A stretch of 64,000 nt of DNA from Endocalyx cinctus (taxonomy: Eukaryota > Ascomycota > Sordariomycetes > Amphisphaeriales > Apiosporaceae), in the NCBI GenBank assembly GCA_001600455.1, contig BCKC01000010.1, positions 750,144-814,143 on the forward strand, in the 5' to 3' direction. The first letter of the stretch is position 1. The number at the start of each line of letters is the position of its first letter. Positions 26,779 through 38,449 of the stretch are shown here, piece by piece. The notes beneath the pieces are model-generated. The model was not told where the DNA came from. It saw nothing but the letters and a program-made list of their open reading frames with translations, and searched no databases. The position numbers were made by a program, and so were the translations under genes.

Positions 26779-28325
26779 ATGTCCTCCAGCAACGAAACCG
26801 CAGCTCCCCCCCTCCCGTCGGCTCCGCTCGTCCCCTTAGCCCCGAACGCGTCCCTGCAACCGCCCCTTTCGCGACGGGGCCACGGACCGGGTCTGATCGT
26901 CGTGACCCCCGGCAACGACGAAATTCCCGGCGATACGGGTACGCTGGATCCGCCGCCGACTAAGAAATGGGCCGAGGAAGGGTACGCCGTCGTTCGGCTC
27001 GTCTTCTCTTCTTCCTCTTCGGCCGCCGAGGACGACGAGTGGTCCGTCGTCGAGACGGCCCTGCCCCGTGCGTTGGACGTCTTGGCCGGTTTGGAGTCTT
27101 GCGATGTGAAGGATAAGTTTGCTGTTATCGGTTAGGCTCCTTTTTCTCTTCCTTTCTTTTTTTTTTCTAGTCGTTTTGTAAAAGAAAAAGAAAAGTTTGA
27201 GACTAGTCATGCAGACCACGCTGCTGCATGCAGCTGATGCGGGTACATAATGATTTCTATTTTATGTTACAGAATCTAATTCTAGAAACTAATTAGTCTA
27301 CGGCACGACGGAGGAATACCCAGTGGATTTCGCGGCCAAGCTGCGATCCGCGTGCGCTCAAGCGAAGCAGGTCGTCGCATCAGTAAGCTTCTCCTCCCAA
27401 TGGAACCTAAGCAGCGCCTCTCGACCCGAGCTCGTGCACCTCGCGGGGACCGAGTCCGAACCGACCGGGTCCGCCAACCGCAAGTTCCACGCGTACCCGA
27501 CGGCGCGTAGCGTCTCCTTCGTGATCCCGGGCCACCCGGACTTCCGGTACGGCGCCGCCGGGGTAAGCCACACGCGCAGCCTCGCGTTCGTCAAGGCCGC
27601 GCTAGGCGGGCCCGTCTTCGACCTCGAGGCGATCTGGGACGAGCACACGTACTTCGAATTCGGCGATCGCAGCGTCGAGCGGACGATGGCGACCATGGTG
27701 GACGAGCCGTACGTCAACCACGTGCCGACCATGACCGGCGGCGTCGGCCGGGACCGGTTGACCGAGTTTTATCGTCGGCATTTCATCTTTAGCAACCCAG
27801 ACGATACGGCGCTCGAGCTCGTGAGTAGGACGGTGGGCATCGATCGCGTGGTGGATGAGTTTGTGTTTACGCTGACGCATGATCGGGTGGTGGATTGGTT
27901 GTGAGTTTTCTTTTCTCCTTTCTTTTTTAACCCTCACTACTTTAGTTTTCCTTGGGAAAAAAAAGCAATCAACCATTTTTATTCTTGACAAAACGTGAAG
28001 ATTGCTAACTCACCAAAGAATCCCCGGTATACCCCCCACCCACAAAACCCTTCGCATCCCCTTCACCTCCGTCGTCAACATCCGAGGCGACCGGCTCTAC
28101 CACGAGCACATCTCGTGGGACCAGGCCACCGTCCTGATCCAGCTCGGCCTCCTACCCGAATACCTACCTTTCCCTTACGCGGTCCCGGGCGGGAACGAAG
28201 GGGCCAAGTACGAGTATAGGGTCCCCGCCGCTGGGGTGGACACGGCGCGGAAGCTCGAGGATCAGAGCGCCGTCGTTAGTAATGGGATGTTTGAGTTTGG
28301 CGTTAGGGAGGTGGTGGATAAGTGA
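26779..28325 (+). CDS. Dienelactone-hydrolase-like / SnoaL-like fusion protein
   Basis: Three exons, 26779-27130, 27297-27900 and 28019-28325, splice in frame to 420 residues. The N-terminal part (about residues 35-230) has the alpha/beta-hydrolase pattern of dienelactone hydrolases: a GPGLIVVTPG start, a WAEEGYAVVRLVF strand, then a VSFVIPGHPDF segment. The C-terminal part (about residues 255-400) is a SnoaL/NTF2-like fold with LTEFYRRHFIF, VVDEFVFTLTHD and the VVNIRGDRLYHEHISWDQATVLIQLGLL signature. Such two-domain proteins are common in filamentous fungi and mostly lack known substrates. The usual nucleophile elbow (G-x-C/S-x-G) is not visible after the first intron, where the spliced sequence reads FAVIVYGTTEEYP. 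The hydrolase half may therefore be inactive. Only the last of three candidate acceptors for intron 1 keeps the frame open. Confidence 0.8.
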
Positions 28326-29307
28326 GGGAGGGAGGGAGTGAGGCAGAGTAGATGAATGAATGAAAACTAAAAATTTCGTAAAGAATGTCTTATCTTAGTT
28401 AATGAGTTGAGTGAGGCATGAGATAAGTATTTTTGATAAGGGATAATGAGTGGCATGAGTTCTGGGCCAGTGTCTTAAATATGTCTTATAATAAGGGGTA
28501 CCGTGGTGAATAGCCGACGGGTTGGAGCCCGATTTGGATACGGAGCATACGCGCGTTGAAAGGTTCTTCAGCACACTCGTAACTGATCCTCTTCCTTTTA
28601 CCCAACATTCATGACTAGTTCATATGTATCACAAATTTACACAGAATATCGCGGATCAGAACTCGATATAGAAAAAAAATATATGGATTTATACTATACG
28701 CATCATCATGATATTGTCTGATATATTACTATTGTATCTCACCCCCCTCGACTGCCCAGGCCAGCTAGCACAGCAAAACAAAATATTTTCATGAAACCCG
28801 GCTTTCCGCGATGCTCAAAACGTCAAGAAAAAAAAGACAAACCCACCATTCACGATAACCTCCGGAGACATTTTTTATGTGTTCATTCATATTTCAGCGC
28901 AACCTTCCCAGACATGCAAAGTATGTGTGTGTGTGAAACATCCGGAGATCCGGGCTCCCCGAAAGACAAAAGAAAAAAAAAAAAGAAATTCCCGACTTGC
29001 TGTGCGTCTTAGAAAAAAGCCGGCTGGTCCCACAGTCTTCATCATCCTTCTCTTTATCTGGCCAAGTCATAAACAGCACAAAGACCGCTTGCCATTTCAA
29101 ACTCTACCTGGTAGATCGTAATCGTCAAATACATGATAACCAAAGAAAATGATGATTTGGCTTAAAATCAGGAATAAAAAGCCACGCTGCCCATGTTTTT
29201 TTTTCAATCAGTGCATTTTCACTCAAACATGATGAACGGTTTCGTAAGTATCAACACTAAACAAAATAAAAAAGCATCAACGGAAAACAACGATCTAGTT
29301 TTCCTGT
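28326..29307. other. Convergent intergenic region
   Basis: Two genes converge here (+ from the left, - from the right), so it should hold two 3' UTRs. It contains a short GT/TG run near 28925 and A-rich stretches. No gene recognised. Confidence 0.5.
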
Positions 29308-30619
29308 TCATCTTTTCGGTGCACTCCAAAGGCCTTTCGACGTTTCTACCACCTTGTTAATCTGCATGCCAGGGACCAGGCTCGGAGGTACGCCGGCGGG
29401 AGTATCCATGCCACCCATCTCGACGTCGGTACCGCGGTTACTCGAGTAGCCCGAGTCGTCCTTGCCCATGCTGATAGCGCTGTCCTTCGCCGCGGCGGCG
29501 GCGAAAGGAGCGGCGCCGGGGCCGGGTTCGCGCGCGCGATCGCCGTTGTGGAGGTGAGCCTGCTGGCCTTCCCTGAGCTTGTTGATGGCGCGCACGGTGT
29601 CGATAGCGGCGTGCAGCGTCTTCCGGGCGTTGAAGTTCTTCTTGACGGTCGGGAGGAGGTTCTGTCCCTTGTCGCCGTCCGGGTTGATGTTGTAGCCGGC
29701 CACGAAGGCGTGCGAGAGGGCCTCGTGCGCCGTCATGCGCTTGTTCGGGTCGACCGTCAGGCACCGGCGGATGAACTCCTTGGCGTGCTCGCTGACGCCG
29801 CGCCAGTACTCGGTCGGCTGGAAGCTGTAGTCGGCGTTCAGGATCGCCTGCATCTCCTCGAAGTCGCTATCCCGGTCGAAAGGCGTGTAGCCGCAAAGCA
29901 GGAAGTACGTGATGACGCCCATGGCCCATATGTCGACGGGTTTACCGTGGCCGGTCTTCTTGAAGATCTCGGGTGCCATGTAGCCGGGTGTGCCGCAGGT
30001 GGTGGTCAGAACGTGGAATTGCTCCTCGTCCATGATGCGCGAAAGACCGAAATCGCCGATCAGCAGATCCGCGTTGTCTTCGGGGGTTCGAAAGAGTAGG
30101 TTCTCGGGTTTCAGGTCGCGATGCACGATGCCGTGATCGTGTAGGTACGCAACGGCGGAGAGTGTAGTGCGAATGAGGTCGGCGGCATCGGATTCGTAGT
30201 AGGAACCCTTGCGACAGATTCGGTCAAAGAGCTCACCACCGAGGGCAAGGTCGGTTACGAGGTAGAGGTTATTCATCGTTTCGAAGTAGTCGACGAGGGT
30301 TAAGATATTTTGGTGGCCCATAGAGACCTTTTTCAGAACGGCGATCTCGTTTCGAACCTATATTTTATGATGTTTAGTACAGTAGCATGATAGAATCCCA
30401 AGTGAGTATAGACTCTTGGCGCACCATGTGTTCTCGGCCGGCCATCAGCCTCTTGTTGATGACTTTGGCAGCATAATATCGACCGGTATCGATATGTACA
30501 CATTCCTTCACGACCGAGTATGAACCTGCACCCAACGTCTTTCCAACTTTGTAGCGACATGGCTGGATCTGCGGAGCTTGTCGACCCGGGGAGGGCTGAG
30601 AATGGTCTGTAGAGGTCAT
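29308..30619 (-). CDS. Calcium/calmodulin-dependent protein kinase (CaMK I-like)
   Basis: Two exons, 30425-30619 and 29308-30357, give 414 residues; the donor is GTGCGC and the acceptor ATAG. This Ser/Thr kinase is activated by Ca2+/calmodulin. Motifs are the nucleotide loop GAGSYSVV (30-37), Lys52 in AAKVINK, HRDLKPEN with Asp146, DFG at 167-169 and APE at 194-196. The activation-loop Thr lies in LTTTCGTPGYMAPE. After the kinase core, a basic amphipathic segment (KKNFNARKTLHAAIDTVRAINKLR) fits the autoinhibitory and calmodulin-binding region. The tail is variable. The position and sequence match the cmkA/CMK1 group of filamentous fungi. The second exon codes from VRNE onwards, so the alternative unspliced reading is excluded. 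Confidence 0.93.
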
Positions 30620-32311
30620 GTTTAAGGACTAATAGAATAGTTGGTGGCTGACCGGCTTGTATGGATTTGGGTCGGGCTATAATTCGCGAAGTGGTTCAAA
30701 AGAAAAGAAAAGATAAATCAAGTTCTGAAATGTGAAAGGATGGTGGCAGAGGTGAGATAGCAGAATATCAGTCGATAAGATCTCGCTGACTCCCGAGGTT
30801 CCAACCTTGGAAATCGATAGCTGACCGTGTAATAATAAAGTTCGGAGCCGGTAAATCAAATAAGCAAGGAAAAGGCGTTTGGTGTATCCGGTTGGATGAT
30901 TCTAAGAACGATGTTCTAAGCTTTTAGTAGTCCTTTCTAGATCAAAGTTCTCTTGATAAGGTTTAAATTGAGATGTTTTATTTGCGCAGACGTTTCCTGG
31001 TAAGGCTGACCAGTTTCCGAGTGAATTGTTTATGGTGTATGTAAGGTTGTACGTACTTGGTAGGTCGGTGACAGATTTGATCCTCAAATATGAGAAGATT
31101 CCACTGAAAAAAAAAAGTAGTGCGGAGAGGAGGGTATGCGTAAGTCCAATTTACATACAAGGAATCGAATGATTTTTTGGGGGGTGATTTTTTATTTAAA
31201 TTCCCACGTGTAACAAGATTATAATAATATATACAGCGAGAAGATCAATTATGGTCAGCTTATAATAGACCATCAATAATCAAGGATCAACGAATATATG
31301 TACGAAAGTAATTTGAGGGTAATAATTCTAATGGTGAACGGTAATGCCTAGTGAGAAAAGTAGATTTAAGTCTACATAAATTAAGAAGGTTGTATACTTT
31401 AAGTACCTTAAGTACTTTAAGTACCTATACCTAGGTAGATAGTGGTGTACTACAGGTACTTGAGGTAGTTAGATAGTGTACAACTACCCCAGCACCCCAG
31501 CTGCCCAGCTAAATTGCCCCTCATCGTCAATGCTTTTCGTGACAGCCGCTCCACCTATTGAACGAATGAAACTGTACTCCATTCTTAAAATAACGATAAC
31601 GATACTATCTTGAAAAGAAATTATTATATTATATACCTAGGCACTTGAGTATATTATAGTTCCTTTTCTCTCGATACATTTATATATCATTTGAATATTT
31701 TAATATTATACTATGCCAAGTAGTACAGTAAGTAGGGCTGTTTCACGGAAACTCGAGCGGTATAGCCGTGTGTAATCAGTTTCTTAGAATCTGTTGCATT
31801 TGCGCTACGCCCATCTTACCCATCCTGCCCATCCTGCCCATCCTGCCCAGCCTGCCCAGCCTGCCGTCCATCCGCTGTTCGCTTGTGGAGCTATACACAT
31901 GGACCCTTGTGATATTAAATGAAGGGATTAAATCTCCAGAAGTAATCTGATTCGGGAATTTACTTAATACTACTATACGGTATTTCCTTGGTATATTCGG
32001 TATCCCATGTATATGTATAGGTACGTGTATAATATCCAAAATATGTTTACATCCATATATACCATAGTAGACAACTTACTCTTTTTACCATCATATAATC
32101 GAATGATATTTTCAACCGATTTTTCTATCTCAAATCAGCCAAAATGAAACAAAAATAAGTACATCATCATTAAAGATTTTACATGAAACTTCTTGGCATA
32201 TGTCCAGCTCTATTTGCTGACATCTATATACCCTTAATGTCTATCTTGATTGGGCAGTAATCTGAAAGTATCTCCAATTCAGCTGAGCATGCATGCCTTT
32301 TTACCTAGACC
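30620..32311. other. Intergenic, AT-rich
   Basis: It holds the kinase promoter side and the 3' flank of the ICT1-like gene. It contains a TTAAGTAC-rich patch with one CCTAGGTA copy (31430-31437) and a 9-bp minisatellite (31811-31864). No gene recognised. Confidence 0.5.
31811..31864. repeat. 9-bp minisatellite, six units
   Basis: The unit is CCATCCTGC. The first copy differs at two or three positions, copies 2-4 are identical, and copies 5-6 share one A-to-C-type change (CCAGCCTGC). It lies in non-coding sequence. Confidence 0.85.
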
Positions 32312-33028
32312 TTATTCCGAGCCCCGACCTTTACGATGCGCTTTCTTTAAGGTATGATGTTTCTTGGATTGAATTCTACTCTCACGTGCTGCTCTCTCCC
32401 TATAAGCACGGCGCTTTAAATCAGTTCATGTTTCAATATACCAGTTAGTCGTTGAGCGGATAGATAGATTTAACGTACAAGGCTTCGTGCTTTTTCACCG
32501 TCTTGTCACTAGTTATACCTGGTACATTACTCTTATAGATTCTCTGAAGTTCTTCGGCAAGTTTGGCTTGGTTCTCGTTAGCATTGAGGGCTCTGCTGCG
32601 TTCTGTCTGAGCCTGGACTGTAATAGAATCGTTCCTCTTAGTGTAGTACTTGGAACTTCGCAGACCGACTCGTATCAACTTGGGTAATCCCTTGGACAGC
32701 TCATCAACGGACCACACCGTCGTTGCTTTAGTCTCTGTCCTAATTCCCCGTTAATAATGTGTCACAACTACTTAAAAAAAGACTTTAGTACTACTAACTT
32801 ATTCACATGCTGACCACCGGGTCCACTGGATCGAGAGTAAGATATCTGACCCTTGGGAAGATTATCTGCCGTGAATTTTGTGTGCCATTTTCTGGCTTCT
32901 TCAAGCTCATCTGGGTCAAACGAGGCCTCAAAAGCTTGATGTCGAACTGATCTTGAGCCTCCAAGTAAGTTTCCAGCGAGAATTGATGGAGGATATTTGA
33001 ATTGTGATTTAAAAGCTACTGAAAACAT
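32312..33028 (-). CDS. Mitochondrial ICT1-type peptidyl-tRNA hydrolase (GGQ release-factor domain)
   Basis: Three exons, 32799-33028, 32479-32739 and 32312-32399, give 192 residues. The family hydrolyses peptidyl-tRNA on stalled mitochondrial ribosomes without codon recognition (yeast Pth4, human ICT1/MRPL58). The GGQ motif is at residues 71-73 in YSRSSGPGGQHVNK. The sequence continues after splicing as TETKATTVWSV, which matches the release-factor fold. The last exon is supported by a GTACGT donor, a CTAAC branch and a TATAG acceptor. It supplies the Lys/Arg-rich C-terminal tail (ERAARESRIQSKKHHTLKKA) that the family uses to bind the ribosome. Reading through that intron instead would end the protein early without the basic tail. 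The N-terminus is compatible with a mitochondrial presequence. Confidence 0.9.
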
Positions 33029-34607
33029 GGCATTCGTTACATCAATCTAGATCAGATATCATCTATTTAGTTGGGCTTGGTACTTTGTTGGTCCGTAATC
33101 CTGAATTTGGAATTCGACTAAAGGATATGCTTTTATCAAGTTCTCGAGTCTTTATCTTATCACCGATGGATGGTATTTCCATATAACCTTACAATGTATA
33201 CGAGACAAGTTTACCTAGGTATATAAATAACTATTATATACCTAGTATTATTACGATTATGATTATTATGATTATTTCTCCATGGCGAGAAGGAATTAAG
33301 TTAATGGCTAGGTAGGTACTAGAAGTTATTACAGCTAGATAGAAATTATAGAAGAGTAACCTAACCTAGCTGCCTGCCTAGTACCTACCTAGGTAGGTAC
33401 CTAGCCTAGGGCTGCTAGGTACCTAAGCTGCTAAGTAATCAAGTACCTATTACTCCAATACCAGTAACCAAACCAAGGCTGATAAGGATGGATCTCGATA
33501 ACGATGGATAGGAGGGGTTAGTGGGGCAGGATATACATACAAGATAATACCTATCACAAACCCCCCCATCTAATAGAAGTGATAATATTAAAGTCAATCC
33601 CTCTCCAACACTCTTTTCTCCCTGTTCAACCTTGGAAGTTATCTTGATTGTTCTACATTACATCAACGTATAAATCAAACCAGGCATCGTTTCACGTGTC
33701 GATTGAGAAATTTCACTTTTAACTGTTAATTGGTCAATTCGAATACATTCAACAAAATAAATATAATTCTGCTGACACTGTTCAAGCTTATGCCATTTCT
33801 GAATGTAAAGTGTTCTGGCTTTTTATCATCACCCAAAGAACCAGAGAACCAACTATTGTTATTTATCGACCTAACACCATCCAACTTGTGCAAAAAGAAA
33901 ACGTAATTATATTCCATCTTTGAATATAGGCGTGTCTAGTCGTCTTCTTCCTATTCTGCACTCCACGCCACATTTACATTTTTTTTTTTCCCATCCGGTA
34001 CATCCATCCATCAGGTCGTAATAATATCCTTCCTATTAAAAATCTGGGTGATCAACTCCTACTGGTTTACTCACTCATCCATCCATCTATCCATCTATCC
34101 AACCTACCAACCAACCAACGTTTACCGTCAATACAACAAAATAACAAATTTCGCAGATTTTGAAGCCTGTTATTCCCAGTCCATCGACGTCACTGATAGT
34201 AGCTGGCTTGACATTGCTCTTGGTTGGAAAGCGTCGCAACTTTACTTTGTGCTTGTCTGCCATTTCTTGTCTTGTCATCTTATTTTTCACAAATACCTAG
34301 TTGAAGACGCAGAATTTTGACAAACATACTACATTTTCCCGGGAAGCTAAACTGCTAGATTGTGTGCTTTACCCATTTAAACCCATCCACCTATTTAATC
34401 GCACACCTTTTAAATCATTTGAATCAAAGAATGGTCCGCGATATATCCATTTATCTAACCTACCTACCTATCCTCACCTAATCGCCCTTCTCAATAAGAC
34501 GATTATCCTACCTACTCGTAGAATCTGTCAAACTTATTTTCTGGGATCCTACGTATATTATATGTTTGCGCCGACATTTATCTCGTTTTACAGATTCTCT
34601 TGACTGA
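33029..34607. other. Divergent intergenic region
   Basis: Promoters of the ICT1-like (-) and Nab3-like (+) genes lie here. It contains CCTAGGTA copies at 33214-33221 and 33388-33395 within a dense GGTAGGTACCTA patch (about 33355-33430) and a CCAT/CCAA tetranucleotide tract (about 34076-34112). A TTTTACAG at 34586-34593, just upstream of the next ATG, may be a 5' UTR intron acceptor. Confidence 0.5.
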
Positions 34608-37159
34608 ATGACAGAACACTCCCCGGAAATCTTGGCTACTGCCAACCTTACACCTGTTGCTCCGGCACCTCTCCATATTTCCTCCCCGATCCTAGTGCCC
34701 ACGCTTCAGGATCAGGCCGATACCATTTCTGGAATGCAGCTCACCCAAGATGACCAAGCCACCACAGCAGCATTACTAACCGTTGGACAAGTTGGACAAG
34801 TCGACAGTCGCCAAACTAATCTGGCACCTCCGTTTACCAGTCATCCAGATGGCAGTTTGGAAGGTAACGCTAGCGTTAGCGAACGCATGGCCAACCCTCG
34901 TCACAGTCCGGAGGTGGAGGGCAGTGAAGATAAAAGTTCTGTCGAGAAAAATATTTGTACGAATGATAAGGAAGCAGTTCAAAACCATCATACTGAAATT
35001 CAACGAGATACTTCCAACTCAAGCCAAAACTCACTGGATGCCAAAGTACCCGAATCATCAGCAAGTCATCCTGAAGTGGCTAATTCTCCATATGATCCTC
35101 CCTCCTCCTCCATACATCCAGACCTAGACCCTCCCGCGCCTAAATCCCCGACTGACTCCAAGTCGAGCGGAAATACAAAGCCCCCGGAAGATACCACCGT
35201 CCCATCAGCACCCAACCCTCAGAGCTCGTCATCCCTCGGCGGGCCCAGGAGTACAGCAAGTGATGATGCACCTAGCACGAGCGGTAGTGCTATTGACATT
35301 GAAGCTCTTGTCAACGACATCGCAGCTAGAGCTGCTGCCTCTGATGAAGCTGCCAACAAATCTGCAAGCATGCAGATCAGCACAAGCATACCTAGTGCAG
35401 CACAAAACCCTAACCTACCTCCGAGACCTCCAATGCAGCAGCAGTCAGCCCAGCCTCACTCTCACCCTAGCGAACTTCCCATCCACCTACCAGCAGCCCC
35501 TCATTTTAATACCAAGACCATGACCACGCCTTCCAAGGTGATCCAACACCTCGGTGATTACCCACCTAATGCCTACGCTGCAGCGCCAGGTAACTCTGGA
35601 GATGTACCACAGCTGTATCCATCCAATTCTTCTTCTGCTACGAACATGATGCCAGTGACTCAGTTCAATCCGGCTTATAGTGTATCTACTACTAGTGATA
35701 AAGCCCGAATTTATGAGCAGCAGCAGACTTGGGAGGATTTTTTATCAGAAGAACGAAAATATGTGTCAGAAGCTAAGTGGGACAGATTTCCAGAGGGATC
35801 AAGATTATTCATTGGTATGACATGAACCTCCCTACCACACCTTTACTGTTTTGCTAGATTTGCCATATCTAACCAACAGTTATAATAGGTAATCTCTCCA
35901 GTGAGCGTGTCCCAAAGAAAGAAGTATTCGAGATATTTTCCAAATTCGGTCGCTTGGTGCAGATATCTCTCAAGCAAGCTTATGGATTTGTCCAGTATCA
36001 CACCGTCGAGGATGGTCATCGAGCCTTGGCAAGCGCGCAGGGAATGGAAGTTGGTGGGCGCAAAATTCGTAAGTCTATCCCGCGATACGAAGTAGAAGGT
36101 ACAACTTACTAACTCATAGTAGACCTCGAAGTATCTCGGGCCCAGAAGAAAGAGACAGAGAGTGACAGGCGCGGTAATAAGAACAGAAAAGATAATGATC
36201 GGACTGATGGGCATCGAGGTAGAAGGGACGATTACCGTTCAACTCAGCCAGCATCGCCCAGACGTGGCACCCATCGTTCCTCGTTAAGCTCTTATGATAA
36301 CGAGAGCCGACATCGCCCTTATTATGACGGAAGCTACCACAACAGTAACCGTCCTAGATCACGCTCACCTCGCTACGGACGGGAGTCTGATTCATATAGA
36401 CGTCGCAGTCCAAGCCCATATCGTCGCCATGGGTATACGCCTTTGGAATCAGACCTAGATATTCCGCGTCGTTACGGGTCTGATGTCCCTGATGTTCAAT
36501 TCATTCTCCTCCAAGAGGTTGATCGACAGTTCGTGACTTGGGTTGAGGGTGCTTTTGTAAGTCAAGGCCTGAAGGTTCAGGTTATGTTTCTGAGTCCCAC
36601 CTTCCCTCGTGATACCGTTATACAACGTCAGGTTGTGGAAGGAGTCCACGCCGTTGTAGAGCTCGATATCCGTGCCCAACAGCTTGGGAAGATCCCTCTC
36701 CAGGTCTTTGATCGTTCTGGTGGCCAAAACAACGTTCGGTTTGATCAGTATCAAGACCTCGAGCCCATAGTTGCCTGCCAGCTCGTCGTCCGGACTAAAT
36801 CGCAGGCTCGCCCCCCGCTTGCCTACGGAAGCGGCCAGTATCCAGCTCCACCATTATACCAGCCAATCCAGTATCAACCACCTCCGTACAGCACTACTTC
36901 ATACCCAGGTGCTTATGCACAGACCACCGATCCGGCCGCTCTTAGCAATGTTCTCGGATCCCTCGATAATGTTACACTACACAAGGTTCTGGAATCCGTT
37001 CATAATCAACAAGCTGCTCAACCGCCTCCACCTCCTCCACCTCAGTCTCAACGATATGGTCAGGGATCGGGATATGGGCCCCCACCTCCAAGCCTAAATG
37101 GAAGTGAGTCTGCGCAGCATGTACAGAATATCATGACACAACTCTCCAGATATAGATAG
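34608..37159 (+). CDS. Nab3-like RNA-binding protein (single RRM, anticodon-binding-like C-terminus)
   Basis: Three exons, 34608-35814, 35889-36068 and 36123-37159, give 807 residues. In yeast, Nab3 works with Nrd1 and Sen1 in early termination and decay of non-coding RNA by Pol II; the same nuclear role is inferred here. The first roughly 370 residues are Ser/Pro/Thr-rich and disordered. One RRM follows (about 398-465), with RNP2 as LFIGNL and RNP1 as YGFVQY. Next is an Arg/Ser/Asp-rich linker with RRRSPSPYRR-type repeats. A folded block (about 565-670, with VPDVQFILLQEVDRQFVTWVEGAF) resembles the Nab3 anticodon-binding-like domain. The tail is Pro/Gln-rich and ends in a helix, as in Nab3 oligomerisation segments. 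Exon 3 begins at a tandem acceptor (TAGTAG). A different RRM protein is possible but less likely. Confidence 0.8.
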
Positions 37160-38449
37160 ACATTAGAGTACGCAGATCATAACAACACTGGCAATTAGAA
37201 TACATGCCAAAATCCAAGATATCTGCGATTCACTCTTAACTTGATGCACATCTTATACTCGGTTTACTATATGCGTTCTGTGTTCTCTCAGTAGCTATAA
37301 TTAACGTGTAGTACTCTGCTTCGTATATTGAATAACTCTTGTCTTTCACAGCAAGTATTCCTGTTGTATTTGACAGACCTAAGGAATCCAGACTTTTCAG
37401 CGTCTCTACTCAACACACCTTATCAACAAGTTTCTCCGGAGAACATTACCCCGTCAATATTTAAAGAGCGATGAGTCATTGGGAAAACCTCAAGCACTCG
37501 AAGCATCTTTGTGACTACTGTAAAGCGATAATAATGTTTCCACTACTTTTTTTTTCTTAGCTGATCTCATTACTTATGTTACTTGAAAATGGCTGAGTAT
37601 CTATGACGATGTACCTGTATGCTTGAACATATCCAGTATTATTTGATTTTGAAGATACCTACATATAATTATATTGCAATTGAAATACAGATGGAAACAA
37701 CTTGGATACTCACGTATGAAGTCACTATAATAATACTAATACATAAAATGAATATGTTTTATATATGTGTATATATGAAGTAATAAATAAATAAAATAAT
37801 TTGGAAGAAAAAAAAAAAAAAAAAAGAGTCAGTTGTGGAATCGAACCACACTACTTGGTAGCCGACACTTCTATACTCAGAAACCTTACTGCAGAATTGT
37901 TTTTTGTTTTTGCGAGGGAGAGCAGAGGTGAATATAGCGTTGCGAATGTAGAAGTACCGACCACTCCGGCACCACCACTGTACCAACTGACCTTGGAAAA
38001 TCCTTCTCTTATTTGTTCTTATAAGGTCGACGGAAGAACTCTGGGTAAACCATGGGATTCATGAATGATTATTCGAGTGAATGGAATGCACAAATATTTC
38101 AATGGACGCAGTGTGTACTAATCAGCTACTACTTCACCGCACAGTGAACAATTACACGAGGGACGTATCTACATGTACATACTTGTATCTACCTAGTGTA
38201 CTGTGATTTCTTGATTTACAAATAATAGGTGAAACTCTAGCTGAGGATACTTTTTGTACAGCAATTAATACTCTCTACTACGCAGTGAAGCTTTTGTGTG
38301 TACACATATACTTTTATACATAGAAATACATCTGTCTATATAACATATATCTTAGACAAAGGAGAAAAAAACAAGAAGAGTGGATATAGACCCATCGTAC
38401 ATAAGATATTTTACTGATTATTGTCCTAGCTTCCTATTTACCTGTTTCT
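37160..38449. other. Convergent intergenic region with a Pol III-like unit
   Basis: It lies between the Nab3-like gene (+) and the LETM1-domain gene (-). Apart from the tRNA-like element at 37827-37992 it is AT-rich 3' flank with no coding exon. Confidence 0.5.
37827..37992 (-). ncRNA. tRNA-like RNA polymerase III unit (unusual tRNA, tRNA relic or SINE head)
   Basis: On the minus strand the ends pair as an acceptor stem: GGTCAGT at 37992-37986 against ACTGACT at 37833-37827. A perfect B-box/T-loop, GGTTCGATTCC, sits at 37847-37837 with T-stem TGTGG/CCACA. Two A-box-like copies (TGGTACAGTGG and TGCCGGAGTGG) follow the 5' end. A run of 18 T, a strong Pol III terminator, begins at 37825. A CTAC-CAA-GTAG hairpin before the T arm looks like a long (type II) variable arm. 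A stem of about nine pairs, CGGTACTTC with GAAGTGTCG, could be an anticodon stem interrupted by an intron of about 80 bases. No standard anticodon loop can be assigned, because the D-arm region is duplicated or too long. TTCCAA occurs on both flanks. I am confident of the Pol III signals, not of a working tRNA. Confidence 0.45.
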
